From assembly GCF_000238315.3 (NCBI RefSeq), contig NZ_CP011924.1:3121001-3185000 (forward strand): DNA of 64,000 nt. The letters are read 5' to 3'. Position numbers and translations under genes: made by a program. The notes beneath the pieces were generated by a model that searched no databases, was not told the origin of the DNA, and saw only the letters and a program-made list of their open reading frames with translations. Position 1 is the first letter of the stretch, and every line of letters begins with the position of its first letter. The stretch comes from Pseudoalteromonas piscicida (GTDB taxonomy: Bacteria; Pseudomonadota; Gammaproteobacteria; Enterobacterales; Alteromonadaceae). Shown in pieces: positions 54,731 through 63,968 of this stretch.

Positions 54731-57397
54731 ATGGGCAGAACAATGAAAACAACTAAGTTGAAGCAATTTAAATTGAATAAACTTGCCGCCATCGTGACAG
54801 CAAGTATCTTATCCCCCCTTTTACTCACCGCTGCACCATCAGCATTAGCCGAAGAACAAAGCGCAACAGAAAAAGTCGAAGTAATTGAAGTAAGAGGCAT
54901 TCGCCGCTCGCTTGAAGCTTCAATGAACACCAAGCGCTTTGCAGATGGTATTGTTGATGCTATCACCTCGGAAGATATTGGTAAGTTTCCCGACAAAAAC
55001 ATTGGTGATGCGCTACAGCGTATTTCTGGGGTCACGGTCGACCGCCAACATGGTGAAGTAAGTGGTGTTACTATCCGTGGTACCGCGCCCGAGCAATCGC
55101 GTATTTTATTAAATGGCCAATCCGTTGCCAGTACCGATTGGTATGATTTGGGTCCATCGACGCGTACTTTTAACATGGAGCTGTTATCAGCAGAGCAAGT
55201 TTCGGCAGTGAACGTCTACAAAACGCCTGAAGCAAACCTTGAAGAAGGTGCGCTGGGTGGTACAGTGAATCTTGTCACGCGTAAGCCACTGGACTTAGAT
55301 GCACACACTTACATGGTGTCAGCAGAAATGGGCCGATCTACCTTGTATGATGAAAATGATATAAGTGGCTCATTTTTAGGTAGCTGGAAAAGTGACGATG
55401 AAAAATTTGGTGTGCTCGCAGCATACTCTATTGAGAACCTGACTTCAGGCCGTCACGTTATTGAATCCATTGGTGGCTACTATGAATATTTTGCGGCGGA
55501 TCAAGACACGGGACAAGCATCTACAGTGGGCGCTTGGGCTATCGGCTCACAAGCATTCAGAGCTGAGCGCGAGCGCACCAGCGCGCAACTTACCGCGCAA
55601 TTTGCACCAAGCGATAACACCGAATTTGCGGTAGACTACTTTCGCTTTGAGTTTGACAATCCACATGTAAACCATAACTTTCTTACCGTAAGTGCCCGTG
55701 GTGCAGGTGCTGTTGATGTACAAAACAACGCTGCAGGCGGTACACAGCGTGCGCGTATTTTGCCAGCTTACGCGAACATCATATACAACCCTACTGTTCG
55801 TAACGCCGTAAATATGGAAGTCGATGCTTTAAACTTCAGTGGTAAATACGTCGGTGAAACTTTCGAGATTAGCGGTGTTATTGGTCGATCAACATCTGAT
55901 GGTGGTACACAGTTTGGCTCCTCAAGTTGGTGGATCCCGGCAACAGATGAGGGTGGAAAAATTGGCGATCCAGCCTTCCCTAACGGTCAAAATAGTACTG
56001 ATGGCGGCTTTACTTACGATGCATCCGGCCCTTATCAAATTTGGTTTGATTCGCTAGACCCAACCGATGCCTCACAGCTCAAATTTGCTCATGAATCAAA
56101 CTTCCAAACTACGATTCAAGAACATGAGGTAAGTTATGCGCAAGCCGATATCAAGTGGATGCTAGAGCATGATTACTTCAAGAACATCAAAGCGGGTGTG
56201 AAGGTTAATAAAAACGAATTTGCACGTATCGCAATACAAAGAAATCCAGCGGATGTTGTTGGTTTTGTCCCTGATGGTAATAGCTTAGCTAACTGGAGTG
56301 ATGGTATTTTTACCAATCTTCATTCGCAAACGGGCGGACATATTCTTAATTCATACGCCAAGCTAAATGAAGATAAGTGGTGGAATTTTATCACTGGCAA
56401 GTATGAGGCGGGTGAATTAATCGAGCAGCAAGATTTTGGTAAAACCTACAATGTCGAAGAAGATATGCTCGCTATCTATGTGCAAAGTGAATTCAGCGGT
56501 GAAAACTTCCGCGGTAATATCGGCTTACGCTATGTGGATACAGAACAGCAGTCCAGCGGTTATGTTGATAACACGGTGTTCGATGAAACGGTTGACTACG
56601 ACAACTGGCTACCGAGCATCAACTTCGCTTATGACTACAGCGACGACATTATCATCCGTGCGGCCGCCTCTAGCGTTATGTCTCGAGTTAATTATAACGA
56701 CTTAAAACCAGGTCTAGCGATTGATGCTAACTTTGGTTCTGCCACCGGTGGTAACCCGAACCTTAAACCATACGAAGCAGATCAAGCTGATATTGGCGTC
56801 GAATATTACTTTACCGAAGCTTCCTTGCTCTCAGCAGCCGTTTTTGTGAAGAAAATTGACAACGTTGTCTTTTCTACCGAAGCGATTGAATATGTAGACG
56901 GATGCGGTACCGACCCTTCTAAGTATGATCAATGCCGAGTCACACGCCCACGTAGTAACGGAGACGGTGACGTAACAGGGATAGAACTGCAGCTTCAACA
57001 TAGCTTTGATAATGGCTTCGGCTTTATTACTAACTACACCTACGTGGATAGTGAAACCACCACACCAGATAATGCAAAAGAAATGGTGCCGGGAGTATCT
57101 GAAAACTCATTCAATGGCTCGCTATTTTTCGAAAACGAGCAGTTCAGTGCACGTATCGCTTATAACTGGCGTAGTGAATGGATTGGCGTCGGTGCAGCAC
57201 AAGCGGTGCGCAATGATAGCTACCAACAATGGGATGCATCGTTGGTGTGGCATGCAATGGAAAATCTGGATGTCAGCTTAGAGGGTGTAAACCTGACCAA
57301 TGAGGTTATTCAATCTTACGACACCAACTACAACTTAACGCAGAACACCATTGAATTTGGTACGCGTTATTACCTTGGCGTCAGCTATAAGTTCTAA
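54731..57397 (+). CDS. TonB-dependent receptor, probable amino-sugar/chito-oligosaccharide uptake
   Basis: 888 aa, ATG 54731 with AGGA 5-8 bases upstream. The signal peptide ends near ALA-EEQ (about residue 40). The plug has VEVIEVRGIRRSLEASMNT, FPDKNIGDALQRISGVTVDR and VTIRGTAPEQSRILLNGQSV, the hallmark of the CarB-like receptor group common in Alteromonadales. The barrel ends in YYLGVSYKF with C-terminal Phe. It transports glycan fragments across the outer membrane with TonB energy. It begins the plus-strand run of halogenase-like, permease, kinase and hexosaminidase genes. Substrate inferred from those neighbours. Confidence 0.92.
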   Translation: MGRTMKTTKLKQFKLNKLAAIVTASILSPLLLTAAPSALAEEQSATEKVEVIEVRGIRRSLEASMNTKRFADGIVDAITSEDIGKFPDKNIGDALQRISGVTVDRQHGEVSGVTIRGTAPEQSRILLNGQSVASTDWYDLGPSTRTFNMELLSAEQVSAVNVYKTPEANLEEGALGGTVNLVTRKPLDLDAHTYMVSAEMGRSTLYDENDISGSFLGSWKSDDEKFGVLAAYSIENLTSGRHVIESIGGYYEYFAADQDTGQASTVGAWAIGSQAFRAERERTSAQLTAQFAPSDNTEFAVDYFRFEFDNPHVNHNFLTVSARGAGAVDVQNNAAGGTQRARILPAYANIIYNPTVRNAVNMEVDALNFSGKYVGETFEISGVIGRSTSDGGTQFGSSSWWIPATDEGGKIGDPAFPNGQNSTDGGFTYDASGPYQIWFDSLDPTDASQLKFAHESNFQTTIQEHEVSYAQADIKWMLEHDYFKNIKAGVKVNKNEFARIAIQRNPADVVGFVPDGNSLANWSDGIFTNLHSQTGGHILNSYAKLNEDKWWNFITGKYEAGELIEQQDFGKTYNVEEDMLAIYVQSEFSGENFRGNIGLRYVDTEQQSSGYVDNTVFDETVDYDNWLPSINFAYDYSDDIIIRAAASSVMSRVNYNDLKPGLAIDANFGSATGGNPNLKPYEADQADIGVEYYFTEASLLSAAVFVKKIDNVVFSTEAIEYVDGCGTDPSKYDQCRVTRPRSNGDGDVTGIELQLQHSFDNGFGFITNYTYVDSETTTPDNAKEMVPGVSENSFNGSLFFENEQFSARIAYNWRSEWIGVGAAQAVRNDSYQQWDASLVWHAMENLDVSLEGVNLTNEVIQSYDTNYNLTQNTIEFGTRYYLGVSYKF

Positions 57398-57455
57398 CCT
57401 CGGAGCCCCAGTCGCTTACGGCTGGGGTCATTTGCCTATGAAAACTCATTTGCCT

Positions 57456-58943
57456 ATGAAAACAATACAGTCACTCACCATCCTTGGTGGCGGTACAGCC
57501 GGTTGGATGTGCGCAGCCTACCTTGCAAAGCATCAACCCAATTTATCAATTACGGTGATTGAGTCATCGAGTATTGGCAGAATTGGCGTTGGCGAAGGCT
57601 CAACGCCACATTTGCAGCTTTTTATGCAAAGTCTTGGTGTGAAAGAACGCGATTGGATGCCCGCATGCCAAGCAAGCTATAAAACCGGGATCTATTTTGA
57701 TAACTGGAATGGCGACAATGGCAGCTATTTCCATCCCTTCTTCTCTGAAATGGATGCAAAAACAGCGGAAGTCTACTTTGTCAACGCCAACGCCAGACGT
57801 CGTGGTAGCGAATATATAGATAAGCCCGAACATTACTTTTTAGCCGCAGTACTTGCCGACAAGCAACAAGCACCACTGCCACAGCGTCCATTACCAAGGG
57901 CGCTTGAGTACGGCTATCATTTTGATGCGCAAAAGCTTGCAGATTGGTTAAGGGCATTTAGCCTAGCGCGAGGCGTAATGCATATTCAAAGTACGGTGAG
58001 TAGCGTACAACATCACGCCAAAGAAATTATTGCACTGACACTTGAGTCGGGTGCACAGGTGAAAAGCGACTTTTACGTCGACGCCTCAGGGTTTAACGCC
58101 CTGCTGATAGAGAAAACACTCGAAGTGCCCTTTATTTCCTTTGCAGATCAGTTACTCAATGATTCAGCTGTCGCGATTGCCGGCGATAAAATAAACCCGC
58201 TACCTTCAAGCACTTCAGCTATCGCGATGCCGTGCGGCTGGCGCTGGCAGATCCCGCTACAAGGCAGAACCGGACATGGTTACGTGTACAGCAGCGCACA
58301 TACCACCACCGAAGAGGCTGAGGCTCAGCTGCGTCAAGCCGCGCAACTCGATAAAGGGCAAGCCAAACACCTCACCATGAAAGTGGGCATGATGACACGC
58401 AGTGTTGAAGGCAATGTGTTTGCTATTGGTCTCGCGCAGAACTTTATTGAACCACTCGAAGCCACCGCGCTGATGGTCACAGGTTATAGCATTGAGTTAT
58501 TGAATAGGCTGCTTTCACAACAGCTCGAGGTACAAGCCATCAATCAACAACTGTCAGATCTGGTGCTCGGTATTAAAGAGTATGTTCTGGCACATTACGC
58601 CACCAGCAAGCGCGCAGATACGCAGTATTGGCATGATGCAAAAGTCGCGGCACTGAGCTTAAGCGAGCTCGATGAGCTGCTCACACACTGGCGTAGCGGT
58701 GGTGATTTTGATGCTTGGCTCAACCAACACAGGATGTACTCTCCCTATATTCGTCCCAGTTGGTATTGCTTACTTGGCGGCATGGATCATCGCGATAGCA
58801 CCTGCCAAATGCCCTTTGATCAAGCACCACAGCATATCGAACAGGCGGCCAAGGCCTATCTAACGAAGCTTAGTGATGAGCATTTTACTGCCCATACAAC
58901 TGCACTGGAACAAATACAGCGAGCACAAGCATTCCGCGCATAA
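57456..58943 (+). CDS. Tryptophan-halogenase-like flavoprotein
   Basis: 495 aa with start at ATG 57456 (MKTIQSLTILGGGTAGWMC). A second ATG 6 codons upstream is preceded by the same bases, so either could be used. The flavin motif GGGTAGW (11-17), GVGEGSTP (44-51), the catalytic-type Lys at K76 (ASYKTGIYF, comparable to K79 of PrnA) and the WRWQIP motif are all present. By sequence it could be an active flavin-dependent halogenase. Members of this family in Alteromonadales occur next to TonB receptors and sugar genes, where their reaction is unknown. It lies 58 bp after the receptor stop and before the MFS gene, so it is probably co-transcribed. Confidence 0.85.
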   Translation: MKTIQSLTILGGGTAGWMCAAYLAKHQPNLSITVIESSSIGRIGVGEGSTPHLQLFMQSLGVKERDWMPACQASYKTGIYFDNWNGDNGSYFHPFFSEMDAKTAEVYFVNANARRRGSEYIDKPEHYFLAAVLADKQQAPLPQRPLPRALEYGYHFDAQKLADWLRAFSLARGVMHIQSTVSSVQHHAKEIIALTLESGAQVKSDFYVDASGFNALLIEKTLEVPFISFADQLLNDSAVAIAGDKINPLPSSTSAIAMPCGWRWQIPLQGRTGHGYVYSSAHTTTEEAEAQLRQAAQLDKGQAKHLTMKVGMMTRSVEGNVFAIGLAQNFIEPLEATALMVTGYSIELLNRLLSQQLEVQAINQQLSDLVLGIKEYVLAHYATSKRADTQYWHDAKVAALSLSELDELLTHWRSGGDFDAWLNQHRMYSPYIRPSWYCLLGGMDHRDSTCQMPFDQAPQHIEQAAKAYLTKLSDEHFTAHTTALEQIQRAQAFRA

Positions 58944-59049
58944 CCCAATTGCGGGTGGTGGTGAGATTCCCCTTGATCTTTTTGTTTGTCTGCCCACAAG
59001 CGAGATCGCCACGCCATCACCTGCTCTCTAATGAAGGTGGAAATACAAC

Positions 59050-60315
59050 ATGAGAAAAAGCTACCTAGTGATTGCCTTAGTATTGGCAACCTTTTTTACG
59101 GTGTCCTTTATCACCAATATTTTAGGCGCGATTTTTCCAGCACTAATAGAAAGTTACAGCATAGGCCTATCGCTCGCGGGGTTTTTCCCGTTCGCCTTTT
59201 TTATCGCGTATGGTGTGATGTCTATTCCGGCGGGACTGCTAGTTCAGCGTTTTGGAGAAAAAACCGTTATGCAGCTCGCATTTACCCTTGCTGCAATTGG
59301 CGCAACGACCTTTGTGCTAATGCCAACGTTTGCCATTGCCATGGTTGCGTTGTTTATGCTCGGCTGTGCCATGGCACTACTGCAAGTGGCTATCAATCCA
59401 CTATTACGCGCTAGCGGTGGTTCAGAACACTTTGCCGTGCTTTCGGTGTTTGCGCAGTTGATGTTTGGTGCTGCCGCAACACTCGCGCCTCTGGTGTATA
59501 GCAAACTACAGTCTCAAGTCACCACCGCAGAGGGATTTGGCGGGGCACTTTCTGGTGTTATCCCAGCAGACAAAGCTTGGCTAAGTATCTATGCGGTATT
59601 CGCTATCCTAAGCGTCGTGATGCTATTGCTCTCGCAATTTACGCCATTTAGCGCGGTACCCGAGCAGAAAAAGCAGCAGCTGAGCTGGTCACAAAGTATC
59701 GGTTTTTTTAAAGATAAAACCGTATTGAAATTTTTTGCCGCCATCGCCGCTTATGTTGCGCTAGAACAAGGTGTCGCGAACCTTATTTCCGTGTTTTTGC
59801 AGCAATATCATGACCTAGACCCAGCCACCGAAGGCGCAAAAGTGGTGAGCGAATTCTGGTTATGCCTAACCTTAGGCTGTTTACTTGGACTGGCACTACT
59901 TAAACTTATTGATGCACAAAAGCTTTTGATTTTATTCAGCTCTGGCGCCGCTATCGCACTGCTAAGTGCATTATTCGGTAGCACTACCGTAGCGCTTATT
60001 GCTTTTCCAATGGTGGGATTCTTCCTCTCCATTATGTGGTCGGTCATCTTTGCTCTGGCATTAAATTCATTCAAAACCGGCCATGGCGCAATCACAGGGA
60101 TTTTATGTACTGGGATCATTGGCGGTGCTTTTATGTCTCCCATCATAGGTTTTGCGGCTGAATTGAGTAACAACTTACAACTTGCTGCCCTGCTGTTACT
60201 ACTGCCACTTAGCTATATTCTGAGTGTTGGCGTATGGGCTAACCCTTTGATTAAAAATAAAACTTTTGGCAATAGTCAAAAGACGCTGTCTCAACCTCTA
60301 AATGAAAATAGTTAA
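59050..60315 (+). CDS. FucP-type MFS sugar permease, probable GlcNAc transporter
   Basis: 421 aa with 12 predicted membrane helices. The short N-terminus and the first-helix pattern FFTVSFITNILGAIFPALIES fit the FHS/FucP group. GLLVQRFGEKT is the loop 2-3 motif. Members of this group in chitin-degrading marine bacteria take up N-acetylglucosamine (NagP), and the neighbours here (ROK kinase, GH20 hexosaminidase) fit that. It starts 106 bp after the halogenase-like gene and ends 6 bp before the ROK gene. Sugar specificity inferred from context. Confidence 0.88.
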   Translation: MRKSYLVIALVLATFFTVSFITNILGAIFPALIESYSIGLSLAGFFPFAFFIAYGVMSIPAGLLVQRFGEKTVMQLAFTLAAIGATTFVLMPTFAIAMVALFMLGCAMALLQVAINPLLRASGGSEHFAVLSVFAQLMFGAAATLAPLVYSKLQSQVTTAEGFGGALSGVIPADKAWLSIYAVFAILSVVMLLLSQFTPFSAVPEQKKQQLSWSQSIGFFKDKTVLKFFAAIAAYVALEQGVANLISVFLQQYHDLDPATEGAKVVSEFWLCLTLGCLLGLALLKLIDAQKLLILFSSGAAIALLSALFGSTTVALIAFPMVGFFLSIMWSVIFALALNSFKTGHGAITGILCTGIIGGAFMSPIIGFAAELSNNLQLAALLLLLPLSYILSVGVWANPLIKNKTFGNSQKTLSQPLNENS

Positions 60316-60321
60316 ATTACG

Positions 60322-61197
60322 ATGAATCACTCTTTGTTATGTATTGACTTGGGAGGCACCAAAGCGCTTGCGGCTTCGGTTACGCACACTCAGGTCGAGC
60401 AGGTACGCCAATATGCGGTGCCTAGTCAGGCCAACTTAGACCAAGTTAATGCCTTTGTTATCCGTTTAATTGAAGAAAACCTAACGACCGAAACAACTGG
60501 TATTGCGATTGGCGTACCAAGCACACTGGATGTGTGCAGCGGCACCGTGCTGACAACACAAAATATTCCTCATTGGCAAAATGTGCCTCTGAAGGGATTG
60601 TTAGAACAGCACTTTTCTTTGCCCGTTGTTGTCCATAATGACGCAAACTGCTTTGCATTTGGTGAATACTTATATGGTGGCCACCATGCCAACAACCTAA
60701 TTGGCGTATGCCTTGGCACAGGCATTGGTGCCGGTTTTGTGTTTAACGGTAATTTATATACGGGTAACCATAGTGCTGCAGGAGAGCTAGGCAACTTAAG
60801 CTATCTTGATGGAATTATTGAAGATTATGCTTCAGGACAATTCTTTGGGCGACAAGGAATTGAAGGGAGATGGTTGGCCGAACAAGCAGGCAGTGGCGAC
60901 CCATTTGCACTACAACAATTTGAGACTTTTGGCGGTCACGTTGGTCATGCACTCGCGCAAGTAGTCATGGTGCTGAACCCAGATGTCATTGTACTAGGCG
61001 GCTCCGTGACGCATTCATATGACTATTTTAACGCCGCACTTGAAGCCAAGATGCAGCAGTTGCTTGGCAATGCTTTATATCAATCCGTTCGTGTCATTCC
61101 AAGCACCTTAAATCACGCGCCACTTTTAGAGGCATACGGATTGTTTCAACACAATAAAATTAACCATGATAACAAGGAACTAGCCAATGAAGTTTAA
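60322..61197 (+). CDS. ROK-family sugar kinase (probable N-acetylglucosamine kinase)
   Basis: 291 aa. It has the ATP phosphate loop LLCIDLGGTKALAAS (about 4-18), the catalytic-type Asp in VVHNDANCFAFGE (about 108) and the second phosphate motif GVCLGTGIGAGFVFNG. The usual ROK zinc motif (CxCGxxGCxE) is absent: the expected place reads GELGNLSYLDGIIEDYASG, with no Cys. Zinc-free ROK kinases exist, and the loss may mark a different subgroup. It would phosphorylate GlcNAc after entry. It lies 6 bp after the permease gene and overlaps the hexosaminidase start by 11 bp. Confidence 0.9.
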   Translation: MNHSLLCIDLGGTKALAASVTHTQVEQVRQYAVPSQANLDQVNAFVIRLIEENLTTETTGIAIGVPSTLDVCSGTVLTTQNIPHWQNVPLKGLLEQHFSLPVVVHNDANCFAFGEYLYGGHHANNLIGVCLGTGIGAGFVFNGNLYTGNHSAAGELGNLSYLDGIIEDYASGQFFGRQGIEGRWLAEQAGSGDPFALQQFETFGGHVGHALAQVVMVLNPDVIVLGGSVTHSYDYFNAALEAKMQQLLGNALYQSVRVIPSTLNHAPLLEAYGLFQHNKINHDNKELANEV

Positions 61198-63733
61198 TCG
61201 GCTTATGGCCCTACTTTTTGGGGTGTCGTCACCCCTTTATGCGCTCGACCAAACCGCAGTAAACTGGTTAGGCCAAAATCTTGATGTAAAGTACACCTTG
61301 CTTGATAGCAAGCCGAGCACCTACCCCAAGGCACAACAAAAGTGTTATTACTCAGAGCTGAGCTTTAGCGTAGCTACAGAAAATACCAAGGCAAATAATG
61401 ACTTTGCTATCTTTTTTAGCCAACTGATGCCGATTTACCATGTTGAGGGCGATAACTTTGCCATCACCCATATCAATGGTGATATTCACAAAATCACGCC
61501 TGCAGCAGGGTTTAGTGGGTTTTCAAGTACTCCCACTACCGTGCGCTTTTATACCAAGGACTCTCAGGTTACACGCTCGGAGTTTATGCCAAATTATGTT
61601 GTAACGGACGCGCAGCTTAAGCTCACCCCACAAGTGATCAAAAGCACGCAAACCCAGCGCGATAAAGACACAGGACTTGAGCTGCAACCTTATTTGACGC
61701 CATTTGTTACGCTCAACCAGCTGCAAATCAGCAGTAAAGATGACACGCAGTGGATGGGCAGCGAATACTTATATCAACATCAAGTGAAGCCAACTCTTGA
61801 TGCTGCAATTGGGCTGATACCAAAGCCCAAACAACTGACAGTGCTGTCCGATAAACGACTCAATCTAGCAGCCGGTATTAATCTGCAACTTTCAGGCGTT
61901 TCAGCTGATGCTATCGCCATGGCACAACAGCGACTCAATACCCTCGGGGTAAAAAGCACCAAGGACGGACTTGTAGTTAATGTCGCTGTAAAGCCAAATA
62001 AACAATCAAGTCCACATTATCAACTGACGGTCGGCAAAAATAACATCTCAATCCAAGCCAATAACAGCGCCGCTGCATTTTATGCGCTACAAAGCCTTGC
62101 AGGACTGTTGGATATCAATGATTTGAGTATTCCCATGGTGGATATTATTGATACACCAAGGTATGACTTTCGTGGTTTACACGTCGATGTTGCCCGCAAC
62201 TTCCGCTCCAAAGCCTTTATTTTACAAACCATTGAACAGATGGCAGCGTACAAGCTAAATAAACTGCACCTTCATTTAGCGGATGATGAAGGCTGGCGCT
62301 TAGCCATCGACGGTCTTGATGAACTCACCTCTATCGGCGCTTATCGCTGCTTTGATTTGACCGAAACTCGCTGCCTATTGCCGCAATTAGGCGCAGGGAA
62401 TGATAAAAACGCGCAAGTGAATGGCTTTTACTCTGCAGAGGATTATATTGAGATCCTGCGCTATGCCAAGGCGCATCATATCGAGGTGTTACCCTCATTA
62501 GATATGCCTGGTCACTCACGTGCTGCAATCATCGCCATGGAGGCGCGATATAAAAAGCTGACGGCACAAGGCAAACCAGAGGATGCACAGCAGTACCGGT
62601 TAGTAGAAGCTGCTGACAAGACGCGTTATAGCTCCATTCAACATTACAACGACAACACGCTAAATGTCTGTATTGCAAACACTTACACCTTTATCGACAA
62701 AGTATTAAGCGAAGTAAAAGTGCTGCATGACCGTGCAGGTGTACCACTCAACACTTACCATATAGGTGCAGATGAAACCGCAGGTGCTTGGCTAGAGTCG
62801 CCGGCTTGTAAAAAATTGCAGGCAAGCGTGAAAGATTTTACCAACTTTAACGGTTACTTCATTGAGCGGATCGCAAAGTTACTTGATAAAAAAGGAATAC
62901 AGGTTGCAGGGTGGAGCGACGGTTTAGGTGATGTACGTGCTGCAAATATGCCAGCAAACGTACAGAGCAATGCTTGGGCGACATTAAGCGAAAACGGGCA
63001 CGCCGTCGCGCATCGCTTCGCCAATCAGGGCTGGCAGGTTGTCTTGTCTAGCCCTGATGTAACCTACTTTGACTTTCCATATCAATCTCACCCAGAAGAG
63101 CGTGGTAATCACTGGGCAAGTCGCGCTATCGAAAGCAAAAAGATGTTTGAATTTATGCCAGACAACCTCCCTGCGCATGCAGAGATCTGGAAAAATACCA
63201 ATCACCACGCCTACATAGCTAACGACAGCGACTCATCACTAAACAAAGGGGTTAAGTTTGCCGGGCTACAAGGGCACTTATGGAGTGAAATGCTGCGCAG
63301 TGATACACAAGCCGAATACATGCTTTATCCACGGCTATTGGCCCTTGCAGAGCGAGCATGGCACCATGCCGAGTGGGAATTACCGTACCAAGCAGGTCGT
63401 ATATACAGCCAGTCTAGCGGATATTTTACGGCTAAGCTACAGGCGCAACGTGAGGCTGATTGGCAACGATTCGTGGCTATTTTGGGCCTTCAAGAGCTGC
63501 CTAAATTAGCACAAGCCGGAATTGAGTTTCGCATCCCTGTCGTCGCCGCAAAACAGCTATCTGAAGCAAAACTCGACGCTTTTAGTGCCATCCCGGGTTT
63601 TGTTATCGAAGCACAGCTTGAAAACGGCAACTGGGTGCCCTTCAATACCTCACTTAATCAAGTACAGGCGCTTAGAGCAGCGCAGCCAAACTCCGGCCGC
63701 AAAGGACGAGCTTTGAGTTTAGAGAAAAAATAA
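61187..63733 (+). CDS. GH20 beta-N-acetylhexosaminidase
   Basis: 848 aa. A signal peptide (MKFNRLMALLFGVSSPLYAL) is followed by a carbohydrate-binding-type N-terminal domain (about 25-170), a GH20b domain (about 195-310) and the GH20 barrel. The catalytic pair is HIGADETAG (D-E). The substrate loop HLADDEGWRL and the late WAT/WSDGLGD motifs are intact. It releases terminal GlcNAc from chito-oligosaccharides in the periplasm. The start overlaps the ROK gene. It completes a uptake-cleavage-phosphorylation set. No deacetylase, NagA or NagB is inside the window, so later steps must be encoded elsewhere. Confidence 0.93.
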   Translation: MKFNRLMALLFGVSSPLYALDQTAVNWLGQNLDVKYTLLDSKPSTYPKAQQKCYYSELSFSVATENTKANNDFAIFFSQLMPIYHVEGDNFAITHINGDIHKITPAAGFSGFSSTPTTVRFYTKDSQVTRSEFMPNYVVTDAQLKLTPQVIKSTQTQRDKDTGLELQPYLTPFVTLNQLQISSKDDTQWMGSEYLYQHQVKPTLDAAIGLIPKPKQLTVLSDKRLNLAAGINLQLSGVSADAIAMAQQRLNTLGVKSTKDGLVVNVAVKPNKQSSPHYQLTVGKNNISIQANNSAAAFYALQSLAGLLDINDLSIPMVDIIDTPRYDFRGLHVDVARNFRSKAFILQTIEQMAAYKLNKLHLHLADDEGWRLAIDGLDELTSIGAYRCFDLTETRCLLPQLGAGNDKNAQVNGFYSAEDYIEILRYAKAHHIEVLPSLDMPGHSRAAIIAMEARYKKLTAQGKPEDAQQYRLVEAADKTRYSSIQHYNDNTLNVCIANTYTFIDKVLSEVKVLHDRAGVPLNTYHIGADETAGAWLESPACKKLQASVKDFTNFNGYFIERIAKLLDKKGIQVAGWSDGLGDVRAANMPANVQSNAWATLSENGHAVAHRFANQGWQVVLSSPDVTYFDFPYQSHPEERGNHWASRAIESKKMFEFMPDNLPAHAEIWKNTNHHAYIANDSDSSLNKGVKFAGLQGHLWSEMLRSDTQAEYMLYPRLLALAERAWHHAEWELPYQAGRIYSQSSGYFTAKLQAQREADWQRFVAILGLQELPKLAQAGIEFRIPVVAAKQLSEAKLDAFSAIPGFVIEAQLENGNWVPFNTSLNQVQALRAAQPNSGRKGRALSLEKK

Positions 63734-63751
63734 CGAATAAGATCGACATGT

Positions 63752-63780
63752 GATGCTAAGCCCACTTAGTGCTTAGCATC
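63752..63780 (+). terminator. Hairpin after the hexosaminidase gene
   Basis: GATGCTAAGC pairs with GCTTAGCATC (10-bp stem, 9-base loop), 18 bp after the stop. No clean T-run follows (TCTATC), so it may be a weak terminator or an mRNA-stabilising hairpin. Confidence 0.55.
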
Positions 63781-63968
63781 TCTATCACCATTATCAGACG
63801 CAAAAGAACGTTGAAAAAATGTAACTAATAGCAAAATATTGAAAAAGTAAGCAATATGTTTTAGCTTGGTTGTTATGTTGCTTTTTTGTTCATTTAAGAA
63901 TAAATCAGATGACATAACTACGACATAATGAGCTCAATCAGAGCCTATAATTTAGAAGGAATACTGAA

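Noticed and set aside
54637..55176. Minus-strand 179-aa ORF overlapping the receptor gene start
   Set aside because: It is antisense to the signal peptide and plug of a clear TonB-dependent receptor, with no family features.
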